Shown here piece by piece: positions 52,822-64,000 of a DNA stretch of 64,000 bases (within the stretch, counting starts at the first letter, position 1; each line of letters starts with the position of its first letter). The translations under genes were made by a program, and so were the position numbers. Under the pieces are notes generated by a model that searched no databases, was not told where the DNA came from, and saw only the letters and a program-made list of their open reading frames with translations. The stretch covers positions 24,335,378-24,399,377 of the forward strand of contig NC_090030.1 of the NCBI RefSeq assembly GCF_037176765.1, given 5' to 3'. Source of the DNA: Anolis sagrei (taxonomy: Eukaryota; Chordata; Lepidosauria; Squamata; Anolidae).

Positions 52822-53012
52822 AGGGTGCATCTACACTGTATAGTTAATGCAGTTTATTACCACTTTAACTGCCATGGCTCAATACTAAGGGATCTTTAGC
52901 ATTCTCTGCCACAGAATCCCAATGCTTCACCAAACTGCAAATCCCAGGTTCCTACAGGACTGAGCCATCACAGTTAAAAGTGCATCAGTTCTACAGTGTG
53001 GATGCACCCACC
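52822..53012. mobile_element. Palindromic MITE, complete
   Basis: GTGCATCTACACTGTATAGT at one end and CTACAGTGTGGATGCACCC at the other; middle CTTTAACTGCCATGGCTCAA mirrors TGAGCCATCACAGTTAAAAG. Confidence 0.85.
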
Positions 53013-53449
53013 ACATGAGACGCTGATGGGCCAAAAGTAAATCTTAAAAGTACCTCATGCACAAAACCGTTGGGTAATTTAGTTTTAGCGTATGCTGTGC
53101 TGATGGGTTTGATAGTCCAACACCACCCACAGAGCCCCAATTTGGCCAGAATTTCAACATTTATGATGCCGAAAGGCAACATATTATTCAGCTCCGTCTC
53201 CTTGCAAACAATGGGCTCAGAACAGATTTCTGCTTTGACAATGACCTCCATTCAATACAAATCTTGACATTTGGACACTTACGTCCATTTCCATAAATTT
53301 ACAAATCGGTCCAGTGAAATTATTAACCCTCGGCCTCCCAGCTTTGACATTTCTGGTTTTACTTTGTATTTTACCGGTTTTGGTTCTAAAGGCAGGATAG
53401 AATAAGAACTAAGATTTGAATCTTAAAGCCGTTAGAACCTAAATCTAAG

Positions 53450-53560
53450 CACGTTTAGCTTATTATTGTTATTATTTAACATTAATATTTAGCATTATTA
53501 TTATTATCCTTATTATTATCGTATTATTATTATTATTATTATTATATAGTTAAACATATA
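53450..53560. repeat. TTA microsatellite
   Basis: Interrupted TTATTATTA. Confidence 0.9.
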
Positions 53561-54059
53561 ACAACATATTTCAGTGCAGACAATGCAATTAAGGGGATAG
53601 TCATTTATGGGTTTGGCATGCAGATATTTGAAAAGTATTCTGTAGTATTAAATTATTTCCCATATGAATGATAACATTGCTAAGGAATCTTCTAACACCA
53701 TTGCAATGTATTATTATTTGCAAATGGAAAAACTCCTTTGAAAGAATCGCCTGCTATAGAAGACTTAGGGCCCAGCTTCTTGGTGGATGATGGGAGCTCT
53801 AGTCCAAAATACAGCTGATGCAATGTAAAAACTTAAAGGTGGAATGGCCCTCCAAAGGTTATTCCATCATTCCCAGATAATACAGTCAGAACAATGTTAT
53901 ATTTTAATCTTATCTTGGATGGAAAGGGCAAAGAAATGTCTTAGAAACTGCTGTGATTTATGCACTAATTTCTGAAAGAGGCATTTTGAGCATCAAAGCC
54001 TCTGTTTTTCTATCATGACAAGCAAATATATCAATATATTCCAACTTTGCTTTGGGTAC

Positions 54060-55085
54060 AAAGAACATCTACACCAGGCAAACTTAGGCCCTCCTCAAGG
54101 TGTTTTGCACATAAACTCCCACAATTCCTAAAGCCGGATCTACACAGTGGAATTAATGCGGTTTAACTGCCGTGACTCAACATCGGCCATTGTAGTTTCA
54201 CTAGGCCTTCCCTGCCAAACTACAACTCCCAGGACCCCATAGCATTGAGCGGTTAAAGTGGTGCCAAACTGCATTCATTTCGCAGTGTGGACACACCTTG
54301 CAATCCTCACCTTTGAAACAAACGTACCTGCAGAGAACGAATACAAGGCAAAAGCCACTGGATCTTTAACTGTCGCAGGAACTGAAAAAAGAAGAAAAGA
54401 CACTATATTTGAGATTATTATATGTGAGATGTCTTGTTTTTTATTTTCCAAACCCATTTGCATTACGAACAAATAACAAAGATGGATGGAGGAAGCGGAG
54501 CTCGCTAACCTTTTCTCAAAATGGGGAAAACCCAGTCTCCCCCAGAAAAGCAAAATACATAAAAAAGATGGAGACATCTCCCTCTTGGCTCAACCTTTTC
54601 ATAAAATCTAGTTATTATTACTAGTTATTGTTGTATTATTTTATTTTATATTACTGCAATTGTTATATTATCATTATTATTATATTACTATTGTTATTAG
54701 TACTAGTTACTATTAAATTATATTACTATAATTGTTGTTATTACTATGTTATATGATTACTATTACTACTACTGTTATTATTTACATTATTATTAGCAGC
54801 TTTTTCTCTTGAAAAGCAACAATCCTGCAGATGTGTAAATTCGACTTCTGACGAATGCACATCCAGGCTGCATCTACACTGCAGAATTAATGCCGTTTGG
54901 CACCACTTGAAACTCCCAAGGTTCAATGCTATAGGATTCCTGGGAGTTGTAGTTTCCCAAGGCCCTGAACTTTGTTTGCCCAAGAGACCTTGAAAAACTA
55001 CATCTCCCAGGATCCCATCGCACTGAGCTACAGCAATTCAAATGATGCCAAACTGCATTAATTCTGCAATGTAGATGCACCTTAG
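54060..55085. mobile_element. Two palindromic MITEs and a TTA/ATT tract
   Basis: 54131-54300 and 54868-55085 are copies of the CATCTACACTG family; 54065-54130 is an end of the CTCCAGGTGTTTTGG MITE. 54610-54800 is (ATT)n-like. Confidence 0.8.
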
Positions 55086-55384
55086 CTACCAGAATGTTTT
55101 TTTTTTCAAAAAGAGGGGAAGTATTTACGTTCCCAAATAAATGTGAGGAAAACATAGAAAAATACGAATACTTCTACCTTCAGAAGTCAGAGACAATTTG
55201 TCTCATCACACGGCAGACAGATGGATGAACCAACCTGCCAAGAGAGAAAAAAACAAGTAGAAATAAAAACAATGTATAGCCTTCAATTACAACTCAGATA
55301 AATAGCAACATTTTGTAATGCTGTAAAAATTGGTGTGATATTTCTTGCTCATTATTGCAACGGAGGAGCCCAAGTGTTACACTT

Positions 55385-55620
55385 CCTGGGAAGTGCATCC
55401 ACATCATAGAATTAATGCAGTTTGGCACCACTTGCGAAGTGGCACAGCTCAATGCAATGGGATCATGGGATTTGTAGTTTTGCAAGGTCTTCTCTGCAAA
55501 AGAGTGTCGGTTTGGGGTTAAGGGGAGCTATCCTTTGCGTCTACACTGCCGAATGATTATTGCAGTTTAACCCTCGCTTTTCCGTGGCTCAATGCAATCG
55601 CAATTAATAGGAGTTGCAGT
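55385..55620. mobile_element. Palindromic MITE, two overlapping halves
   Basis: ATTAATGCAGTTTGGCACCA and a second start GTCTACACTGCCGAATGATT. Confidence 0.7.
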
Positions 55621-55999
55621 TTCACAAAGCCTTCTCTGGTGCCCCCCACCCAAGCTACAGATCCCAGGATCCCAAAAACTGAACCAAAAGGCAACTTTTT
55701 CGTGGCCTCTTTTGGCTCTGCCTCCTTTGCCCAAAAATCTGTATCTGAATTATAGTTATGCATTGATGTCTATTAAAAAGAATTATTATTAATAATAAAT
55801 CCAATTACATTAAAAAGGAAATCAATGCATACTTGTAATTGGATTTAAATTAAACTCGTGGCCCCTCTCCTGTGTTTCTATAACCTTGCATTTTGTGGCA
55901 CTGCACTTTGTTTGTGATCATAGAAATTTCATGCAATACATATTAGAAGTCAACAAACTTGGGTCTTGAAGCCCTTTTGACATACGGCTGCTACCACGG

Positions 56000-56210
56000 G
56001 AGCATCTACACTGCAGAGTTAATTCAGTTTGATACTGCTTTAGCTGCTAATGGCTCAGTGCTTTGGAAACCTGGAACTTGTAGTTTTCCAAGGCCTTTGC
56101 TGAAAGAGGGCTGATGCAAACTAAAAGTCCTAGGGCTCCATAGCACTGAGCCATTAGCAGTTAAAACAGTACTGAACTGAATTAACTTGACAGTGTAGAT
56201 ATTCAACATG
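56000..56210. mobile_element. Palindromic MITE
   Basis: GCATCTACACTGCAGAGTTA ... AATTAACTTGACAGTGTAGA. Confidence 0.82.
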
Positions 56211-59200
56211 TAAATCAATACTTAAATATAGAGCATACATGTTAATCAAATTTTGCAAAGTTACTTTTTGGGGGGACAACCAATCCCACCTGCCAGGACA
56301 GGAAGCAGCTATGATAGGGGATTCTGGGAGCTGCAATATGTTTTTTTAAATTTTACAAAAATCCCATAGTGTAAGAAATATGAGTAACACAATGGTGTTG
56401 TTAATGTAATTAGCAACAGAAAGTAATTAGTTACATAATTAGTTACTCACAAAATGAGTAATGTAACACGAGTAATGCAATTAAAAATGCCTTTTGTTAT
56501 TAATAAAATTAGTAGTGTAGAATTACTATTGTAATGTAACTAGTAATGTCCTTTGTTACTCCTAAAAGCGTCAATATTTTTGCAGGTTGGTTGTGATGCT
56601 TCATTAAAGCAGGATTCATTTTGGTAAGTTACACAACTCACCATTTAAACAGCTGTCAAAACCATCATCAACACCTATAGTTTGAAAATATATCAATTTA
56701 ATATATTTCTATTTGACTAGGATAAATCTAATCTTAAAAATAGTCTAATTTCCAAATAAGACAAAGTCGAGACATGATTAAAAATATCTATTTTCAAAAC
56801 GAATGGAAAGACAACACTTGAAGATTATCTGTGTATTTATATGTGTGTGTGTATATATATAATTAACTTTATTATAAAGAACATACCTATTTGATAGATG
56901 AACTGGCATTTATATTCTGTCTTAAATCACACCAAAAAGAGGCAGGAAAGTTAAAGCAAAAGCCGAACCAATTAACATGTAGAAGACTTGATCGCAAAAT
57001 TGCTTTGAAAGCTTTAAAACGGAACAAAAAGTTTTTGTTTTTAAAAAAAAAGATATTGACGGAACAACAAAAGTCCGTTAGAAAAAAGAACAATAAAAAG
57101 CGCTGACAAAGAATAGAATCGGGGACAGCTTTCTGCATCGAAAAAAAAAGGCAAAACGACAGATCTTCAACCCGCATTTCTTGTCTTCAATAAAAAGGCC
57201 ATATATTTTCACAAAAACGTCAGACTAGCAAGGAACAAGGGTATCGCCGGCATTTATTCCTTGCTAGTTGCATTTAATGAGGAAAAGGGTCTCTTTGCAA
57301 AAATGTTTTCCAGAGTTGGGGACTTTCTCTTGTCCCCTCCCCCCCCCCTAGTGAATTTAACCCTTTGTTTCCTCCTTCAAAACAGATGCCAAATAAAACA
57401 GTGCATTTGATAGCCTTTTCTAAGCCTCGGAAAAGGAGGAAAGAGAGTACGAAAGACCCACATTATTTCTTGGTGCAGACGTTCATAATTACTGTTCTTT
57501 TCAATGCAAAACAGGTCAATAAAAATGCAGGAAAATAACTACATAATAATTCAATAATGGTAATAATAATCAGAATAATAATTTCCCTCTCGAAGTCTAG
57601 AAAGTTTTATTGTTATAGATTTTGCTGAATTTTCATGATGCAGCCTATTTCTTAAAATAAAAGCAGACAGGTTGTTATTGCAACTAATTCAATTTTTTTA
57701 ATGATACTAAATTACTTTTAATTTTATGGCATTTTCTCCTCTCTCTCTCCCAAAAAATATTATAAAGCCATAGAAAACCAAAACAATTTAATTTATGTTA
57801 AAATAATGAAAAATTATTATGTGCATAGTTACTGTGGGGAGGGAGACTATGTAGAGTGGTGTATTAACATTAAGATAAATACTTAATGTTAATACTAAAA
57901 AGGCTAAACCAGTGGTTTTGGAATTCAAAATATAGTGGAAATTTACTGTTTAAATTTGCTGATCTTTTTTTCACACTGACAAGGTGTCATATTTATATTT
58001 ATTCTGATGAGAAGAAAATTTTCATGTTAAAAAAGATGAGTATTAAAGTTTAAAAAATAGGATGAAATAATTTCTTGTAAAAATGGGTATTTAATGTGTT
58101 GTCGATGAGTAAAAAAGATGAGTGTTTAATGTTAAAAAAAGGATGATAGTGAACTTTTCTGCAATGTTTCCTGCATTTCCATTGAGGGACAACATCCAAA
58201 ATAAAACTGTTTTCAGTGTAATCAAATTAACAGATGGCGACATTCGTTAAACACAGGGCAACTAAAATGATTTGTGTTAATCCAAATATCTAGAGTACAC
58301 CCCCCAACCCCCACCCCCACTTCTACTTCCAAAATGACGCAGCATTTAATCTGACAAGTGTCTTTGGTTCAATGCTTTGCATAGCAATTCACTTTGGAGT
58401 TTTGGTGTTTGTTTCCTTTTTTCTCTAAAAAGTGGGGTTTAAGCTACATATCTAATTGGCATTGTAGAAAATTATATAATTTTAATTTAATCTGTCTGTC
58501 TTAACCCTTTTAAGCCTTGCAGCTTTATTTCCAGTACATATATATAATGGAATTGCAGAAAATTGTAAAATACACAACACACACACACACCCTCCAAAGC
58601 CTCACAACTTTATGCCCTGTAAATAAAATGGAATTGCGGCCGGGGGGGGGGGGGGGGGGGAGAGGGGATTAATAGACTTGAAAAATATAGGTGTGTGTGG
58701 AGATATATCTAGATATATATAGATATATATTCTGAAATTCTGTGCAAAGCTTAAAGGGTATGCACATCTATGTATAAATATATAGAATTGCAGAATACAC
58801 ACATACACAGATATATACACTGCTCTCTCTCTATATATATAGTTATATAAATTTCATTGGGTTGCAGTATATATACTGATATACACACAAACATTTCTGC
58901 AAGGCTATGCAAAGCTTAAAGGGTTAAATTATACATACACAGTTCTGCAATTCCGTACAAATGTTAAATTTTATATATTTTTGCAATTGCATTTCTCAAG
59001 GGAAGCAATGTAAGCAGGCATCTTTTAACCTTTGCATGCCTGAATGGTGTTATAACGGTTTTTAGCCTTAGATTTTCCTTGGGGTGGAAATGCAAAAAAG
59101 CTTAGGGGCTCTTTGAAACTCCCCCTCCCCTTTTATAACTTACTTTTTAAATAGACTTTTAGTGGGATCCAATTTACAGAGACTGCATTACTATCCTCCT

Positions 59201-59510
59201 CAGTTGGCAGCCTCAATTGTCTTTAAGAAGTACTAAAATACCCCTCAAAGGTAAAGGGGGGGGGGGGGGTAATCTCCTTTAAAAAAATAAATAAAAATCA
59301 AACTTCATCAACTTACTGGGCAGAGTTGCCACTAAAAAACTATGCCACTTTCAGCTAAATATGGGCGGGTGGGGGGATAATAAAAAAGTACAATAACACA
59401 TCATATGCCGTATATACAGGAAATGAAATTACATTACCCCCCCCCCCCCAAAGTTATTAAAACTTCAAATGCGTTGGTGACTTTTATATGTAAGGAGAGT
59501 TTCTCTCTAT
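56211..59510. other. AT-rich intergenic sequence with few repeats
   Basis: Apart from poly(G) runs (58639, 59259), TA microsatellites and the hairpin at 57224, I recognise no element or gene. This is the longest repeat-poor stretch of the window. Confidence 0.55.
57224..57268. other. Perfect 12-bp inverted repeat, hairpin
   Basis: ACTAGCAAGGAA and its exact reverse complement are separated by 21 bases; two more pairs follow after one mismatch. It lies in non-repetitive AT-rich sequence of the microRNA neighbourhood. Too short for a typical pre-miRNA unless flanks also pair, which they do not visibly do. Confidence 0.5.
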
Positions 59511-59519
59511 TTAGATAGA

Positions 59520-60354
59520 TAGATAGATCTATTTCCCAAATTTCAATTGACTCCTTTGGAAAGTAAAATATAATAATAAATAAATAATAATAATAATAAT
59601 AATAATAAATTAAAGTAAAATAAGATACAATACAAAAGTGAAATAAAATGAAGCAAAATAAAAAAGGATAAAATAAGATATGACATAAAGTAAAAAAGTA
59701 AAGTGAAATAAGATAAAATATAAAGCAAAATAAATTGTAAAATGAAGATAAACTAAGATATAATAATAATAACAATAATGTAAAATAAAATAGGATAAAA
59801 TATCAAGTAAAATAAAATATAAAAATAAAGTGAAAGTAAATAAAAACAATAATTAAATAAAATACAGTAATATTAAATGAAATAAAATAAGATAATATAT
59901 AATATGAAGTAAGAAAGTAAAATGAAATAAGATAAAATATAAAGCATAATAAAATGTAAAATAAAATTGGGATAAAATAAAATAAACCAAGTAATAATAA
60001 TCATAAAAATCATATAAAATAGAAAAATACATAAAATAAAAATAATGTAATAAAAGAAAGTAATATTTAGATGTAATAAGATAAAATAGAAAAATAAAGT
60101 AAAAATTAAAATACGGTGATAAGACAAAATATAAAGTAAAAATAGAAAGAATAAAAAATAAAATAATTAAATAAGATAAAGTAATATTAAGATAAAATTA
60201 AAATAATACAAGAGAAAAATAAATTGAAAATTTAATCAATAAAAAGACGAGACAAAACATAATGCTAAATAAAGTAAAAATATAGTGTAATATAAAGCTA
60301 AAAATAAAATTATTTTAATAAAATAAAATATAAAATTAAATATATTAAAAAGTA

Positions 60355-60407
<53 letters not shown>

Positions 60408-61480
60408 TTAACCAAATAAAACAGTAATAAAAAAATGGAAGAAAATGACATATAAAGTAAAAATAAAATATAAAGTAAAAATAAAATAAAATAAAAAGTA
60501 AAATAAAGCAAATAAATAAAAATAACTTAATAACGAAATAAAATATATAAAATCAAATTAAAAAGTAAAATAAATAATTAAAAGAGTAATAAAATAGGAC
60601 AAAATAAAAAGTAAAATAAAGCAAAATAAAATATAAAGTAAAAACAAAACAAAATAAAAAGCAAAATAAAGCATAATAAAAAAATAACTTAATAACGAAG
60701 TAAAAATATAAAATCAAATTAAAAAGTAAAACAAATAATTGAAAGGGTAATAAAACAGGACAAAATATAAAGTAAAATAAAATAAAATATAAAGTATAAT
60801 AAAGCAAAATAAATAAAATAACGTAATAAAATAAAGTAAAATAAAAATATATAAAGTAAAATAAAGTATATATATATATAAAGTAAATAATAAATAATTG
60901 AAAGGGTACAAAAATAGGACAAAACATAAAGTAAAATAAAATGTAAAATAAAAATAAAATATAAAGTAAAAAACAAAATAAAATAAAAAGTAAAATAAAG
61001 CATGATAAATAAAAATAACTTAATAACAAAGTAAAAATATAAAATAAAATTAAAAAGTAAAACAAATAATTGAAAGGGTAATAAAACAGGACAAAATATA
61101 AAGTAAAATAAAATAAAATATAAAGTAAAATAAAGCAAAATAAATAAAATAATGTAATCAAATAAAGTAAAATAAAATAAAAAATATAAAGTAAAATAAA
61201 GTAAATATATATATATAAAGTAAATAATAAATAACTGAAAGGGTAATAAAATAGGACAAAATATAAAGTAAAATAAAATGTAAAATATTAAGTAAAATAA
61301 AAAGCAAAATAAATAAGATAATAAAGTAAAAAAAATTAAAGTGAAGTAAAGTAAAAAAATAAAGTAAATAATTTAACCAAATAAAACAAAATAATGATTT
61401 AATTTTTTTAAAAAAATAACTTAGCCCAATAAAAGGAAATATATATTTTTTAAAAGTCAAATAAAAAGTGGGAAATATGA
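59520..61480. repeat. AAAAT/AAAGT low-complexity tract, 1.9 kb
   Basis: Units such as AATAAAATATAAAGTAAAAT repeat with longer-period duplications (60600-60770, 60780-60910, 60940-61110, 61110-61250). The frames of up to 202 Phe/Tyr/Leu-rich codons on the minus strand are artefacts. Confidence 0.95.
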
Positions 61481-61499
61481 GGTAAAATAAGTGAAATAA

Positions 61500-62016
61500 C
61501 CCAGCGTCCTTCCCTGACAGGCCCCCTCTCCTCAAAATAAGGGAGCAGCCCTGCAAACGGCCTTTCCCTCGGAGGGCCCCTCCCCCTCCCCCTCCCCCAC
61601 TCCCTGAGGCGCCTTCCGCCCTTTGGGGGCCCCCCGGAGGCCCCCCGCTCTCCGGATCCCCCCAGAAGCCTCGAGAGGATTTTTAGGGATTTTTTGGGGT
61701 ATTTTCCGGGGGGCCCCCTCCCCTCCGCGGCCCTCGGGGCGGCCCCCTCTCCCCCGCCCTACCTCCGACTCCACTCGAAAATGGCGCCGAAACCGAAAAA
61801 ACTTTGCAAATTTCATTGTCGCGCGCGCGGGGCATGCTGGGAAGGGCGCGCGGGGGAGGGGAGGGGGAGCGGGCGAGCGAGGAGGAAGAGAGGCCCCGCC
61901 CCTTTCTGCCCCGCCGCTGGCCACGCCCCTTCCTCCTCCTCCTCGACATTCTGACACAAAGCCACGCCCCCCTTGGTGGAGACTCGGCCCCGCCTCCTTT
62001 CCCTGCCTTCTCCTCA
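61500..62016 (-). promoter_or_regulatory. CpG island, candidate promoter of the miR-15c/16c host transcript
   Basis: Very GC- and CpG-rich 500 bases between an AT-rich tract and a LINE. Contains several GC/CACCC boxes (GGGGCGGGG, GGGCGTGGC in minus orientation), an E2F/YY1-like AAAATGGCGCCGAAA at 61778-61792, and TTCCCAGCATGC (ZNF143/THAP11-like) near 61833. On the minus strand a short frame beginning MKFAKFFRFRRHF ends at a GT donor (61762-61761), but I recognise no protein. The nearest downstream minus-strand genes are the two microRNAs, 10 kb away, so a noncoding host transcript (like human MIR503HG) is the simplest reading. A coding gene beyond the window edge cannot be excluded. Confidence 0.6.
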
Positions 62017-62423
62017 GGGTTGCAAGTGCTGAACCTGACTCAGCACATAGAAGATGGCTTTGAAAGGCAGCAGATCGCAGGAGCTGTCTTCATAGACTTG
62101 TCAGCAGCTTATGATACTGTGAACCACCTTCTCCTCTTGAGAAAAATGTATAGTATCACAAAGGACGACCACCTCACCCGCCTCGTAGGAAGCCTGCTAC
62201 AAAACAGGAGCTTTTTTGTTCAGTTCCAGGGGCAGAGAAGCGGAAACAGAAGAACGGCCTGCCTCAAGCAAGCGTGCTTGCTCCATCCATGTTCAACATC
62301 TACACAAATGACCACCCACTGCCAGAAAGGACAGAGAGATTCATCAATGCTGATGATCGTGCCATCAACGCTCAAGCAGGGAGCTTTGAGATGGTTGAAC
62401 AGAAGCTCTCCGAAGCTCTAGGT

Positions 62424-63751
62424 CAGTGTTTCTCAACCTGGAGGTCGGGACCTCTTGGGGGGTCACGAGGGGGTGTCAGAGGGGTCGCCAAAGACCATCA
62501 CAATACACAGCATTTTGTGTTGGTTGTTGGGGTTCTGTGTGGGAAGTTGAGCCCAAATCCATCGTTGGTTGGGTTCAGAATGTTCTTTGATTGTCGGTGG
62601 ACTATAAATCCCAAATGTCAAAGTCATTTTAAGGTGCAGGTGCTTACCTACAAAGCCCTGAACGGTTTGGGACCACCCTACCTGCGTGACCGCATCACAG
62701 TCTACGAACCCACACGCTCACTCCGGTCATCAGGAGAGGCCCTGCTCGTCATCCCACCCGCGTCGCAGGCGCGTTTGGTGGGGACGCAGGACAGGGCCTT
62801 CTCTGTGGTGGCCCCCCGCCTCTGGAATGCCCTCCCGAAAGATCTCAGACAGGCCCCTACTTTGGCGGTTTTCAGAAAGAACCTGAAAACCTGGCTGTTC
62901 CAATGTGCCTTCTCAGATTAGGAACCCCACTACCGAAGCCCAGAAGCACTTTAGTAGAGTCAAGATCACCCTCAAAGCACACTGCACTTATATTTTAATC
63001 CCATATCCCTCCGACACTTCAGCACTTTTTAATCCTGTACCCTACTCCGGCCGGCTCAGTTTTTAATAATGTCCTGTTGTACTGCTTTGTTATTGTTTTC
63101 TGCTTTAACTGTTTTATTTGCCATGTATTGTCTTGTTGTATTGTGTTGGGCTCCGGCCTGTTGTAAGCCGCATCGAATCCCTTGGGAGATGCTAGCGGGG
63201 TACAAATAAAGTTATAATAATAATAATAATAATAATAATGTCAATTTTCCCCAAACTCTACCACATTTGGGCATATTGAGTATTCATGCCATATTTGGTC
63301 CAGATCCATCATTACTTGAGTCCACAGAGCTCTCTGTATGTAGGTGAACTACAACTCCAACACTCAAGGTCAATGCCCACCAAACTGTTACAGTATTTTC
63401 TGTTGGTTATGGGAGTTCTTTGTGTGAGGTTTGGTTCAATTCCATCGTCAGTAGAGCTCAGAATGCTTTTTTGGTTGAAGGTTAGCTATAAATCCCAGCA
63501 ACTACAACTCCCAAATGACAAAATCAGTCTCCCCCCAACTCCACCAAATTTGGGTGTATTTACTATTTGTGCCAAATTTGGTCCAATGAATGAAAATACA
63601 CCCTGCATATCAGATATTTACATTACGATTCATAACAGTAGCAAAATTACAGTTGTGAAGTAGCAATGAACATAATGTTATGGTTGGGGGTCACCACAAC
63701 ATGAGGAACTGTATTAAGGGGTCGCAGCATTGGGAAGGTTGAGGAACACTG
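62424..63751 (-). mobile_element. hAT element inside the LINE
   Basis: Minus strand begins CAGTGTTCCTCAACCTTCCC at 63751. Perfect 8-bp duplication CTCTAGGT at 62416-62423 and 63752-63759. Contains the L2-type insertion 62630-63235. Confidence 0.95.
62630..63238 (+). mobile_element. L2-type LINE, C-terminus and full 3' end
   Basis: Frame VLTYKALNGLGPPYLRDRIT to APRLWNALPKDLRQAP, then the 3' UTR, TGTAAGCCGCATCGAATCCC and (AAT)n. It defines the family whose tails recur at 6930, 8190, 18051 and 19340. Confidence 0.93.
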
Positions 63752-64000
63752 CTCTAGGTGCTCTTACTGCCTATTACAGGGAAAACCAGCTGATCCCTAA
63801 TCCATCTAAAACACAGACATGTGCCTTTCATCTCAAGAACAGACAAGCATCCCAAGCTCTGTGGATCACCTGGGAAGGAATCCCACTGGAGCACTGCAGC
63901 GCACCCAAATACCTGAGAGTCACTCTGGACCATGCTACTGAATAACAAGCAAAAAGTGGGTGCTAGAAACAATATCATATGAAAGCTGACTGGCACAACC

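Larger units (their letters stand above)
62017..64000 (+). mobile_element. LINE family A, interrupted by a hAT element, running off the window
   Basis: Reads LNLTQHIEDGFERQQIAGAV, FIDLSAAYDTVNH to 62423; resumes at 63752 with LTAYYRENQLIPNPSKTQTC. Starts abruptly at the edge of the CpG island (5' truncation). Confidence 0.93.

Noticed and set aside
60553-61161. 202-codon frame rich in Phe, Tyr, Leu resembling a membrane protein
   Set aside because: Translation of AAAAT low-complexity sequence.
61532-61957. 141-codon minus-strand frame beginning MSECRGGGG
   Set aside because: GC-rich composition, Pro/Gly/Arg-rich, crosses a likely splice donor; no domain recognised.

Overview
The window looks like nuclear DNA of a squamate reptile, probably an iguanian lizard. 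It holds one host protein-coding gene, HPRT1, whose exons read almost as in chicken. Around it lies a mix of interspersed repeats typical of lizards: CR1 and L2-type LINEs, two further LINE families, a restriction-endonuclease LINE fragment, Penelope-like elements (PLEs), tRNA-derived SINEs, hAT MITEs, Helitrons and a few LTR fossils. Species and chromosome cannot be read from the sequence.

Positions 1-4640 are upstream repeats ending in a polypyrimidine tract of about 2 kb. It abuts a GC-rich promoter (about 4640-4843). HPRT1 follows on the + strand in nine coding exons: 4844-4906, 16949-17055, 20521-20704, 27009-27074, 28861-28878, 29194-29276, 31412-31458, 34306-34382 and 36187-36234. All have AG/GT boundaries and, except exon 1, the same lengths as in human. 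The protein is 230 residues against 218 in human; the extra 12 all lie in exon 1. The 3' UTR probably ends just after the AATAAA at 37159. The introns are largely filled by repeats, many nested, several with exact target-site duplications.

From 37.2 to 49.5 kb is a repeat-rich intergenic stretch: LINE copies, a PLE with a GIY-YIG endonuclease reading frame and a hammerhead ribozyme, a relic of a Helitron helicase, and PLE insertions that fold back on themselves. At 50.6 and 51.9 kb two clear microRNA hairpins lie on the minus strand, a miR-16c and a miR-15c homologue. This is the squamate counterpart of the miR-424/503 cluster that lies downstream of and antisense to HPRT1 in mammals. The surrounding 51.5-56.3 kb holds a cluster of palindromic MITEs. 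After AT-rich sequence, a CpG island at about 61.5-62.0 kb is the best candidate promoter for the minus-strand microRNA host transcript. The window ends in a three-level nest: LINE, hAT element inside it, L2-type LINE inside that.

The functional content is therefore a purine-salvage housekeeping gene and a convergent microRNA locus. The most unusual material is the PLE family (ribozyme, fold-back insertions), the sequence core shared between hAT and Helitron elements, and the long pyrimidine tract at the HPRT1 promoter.
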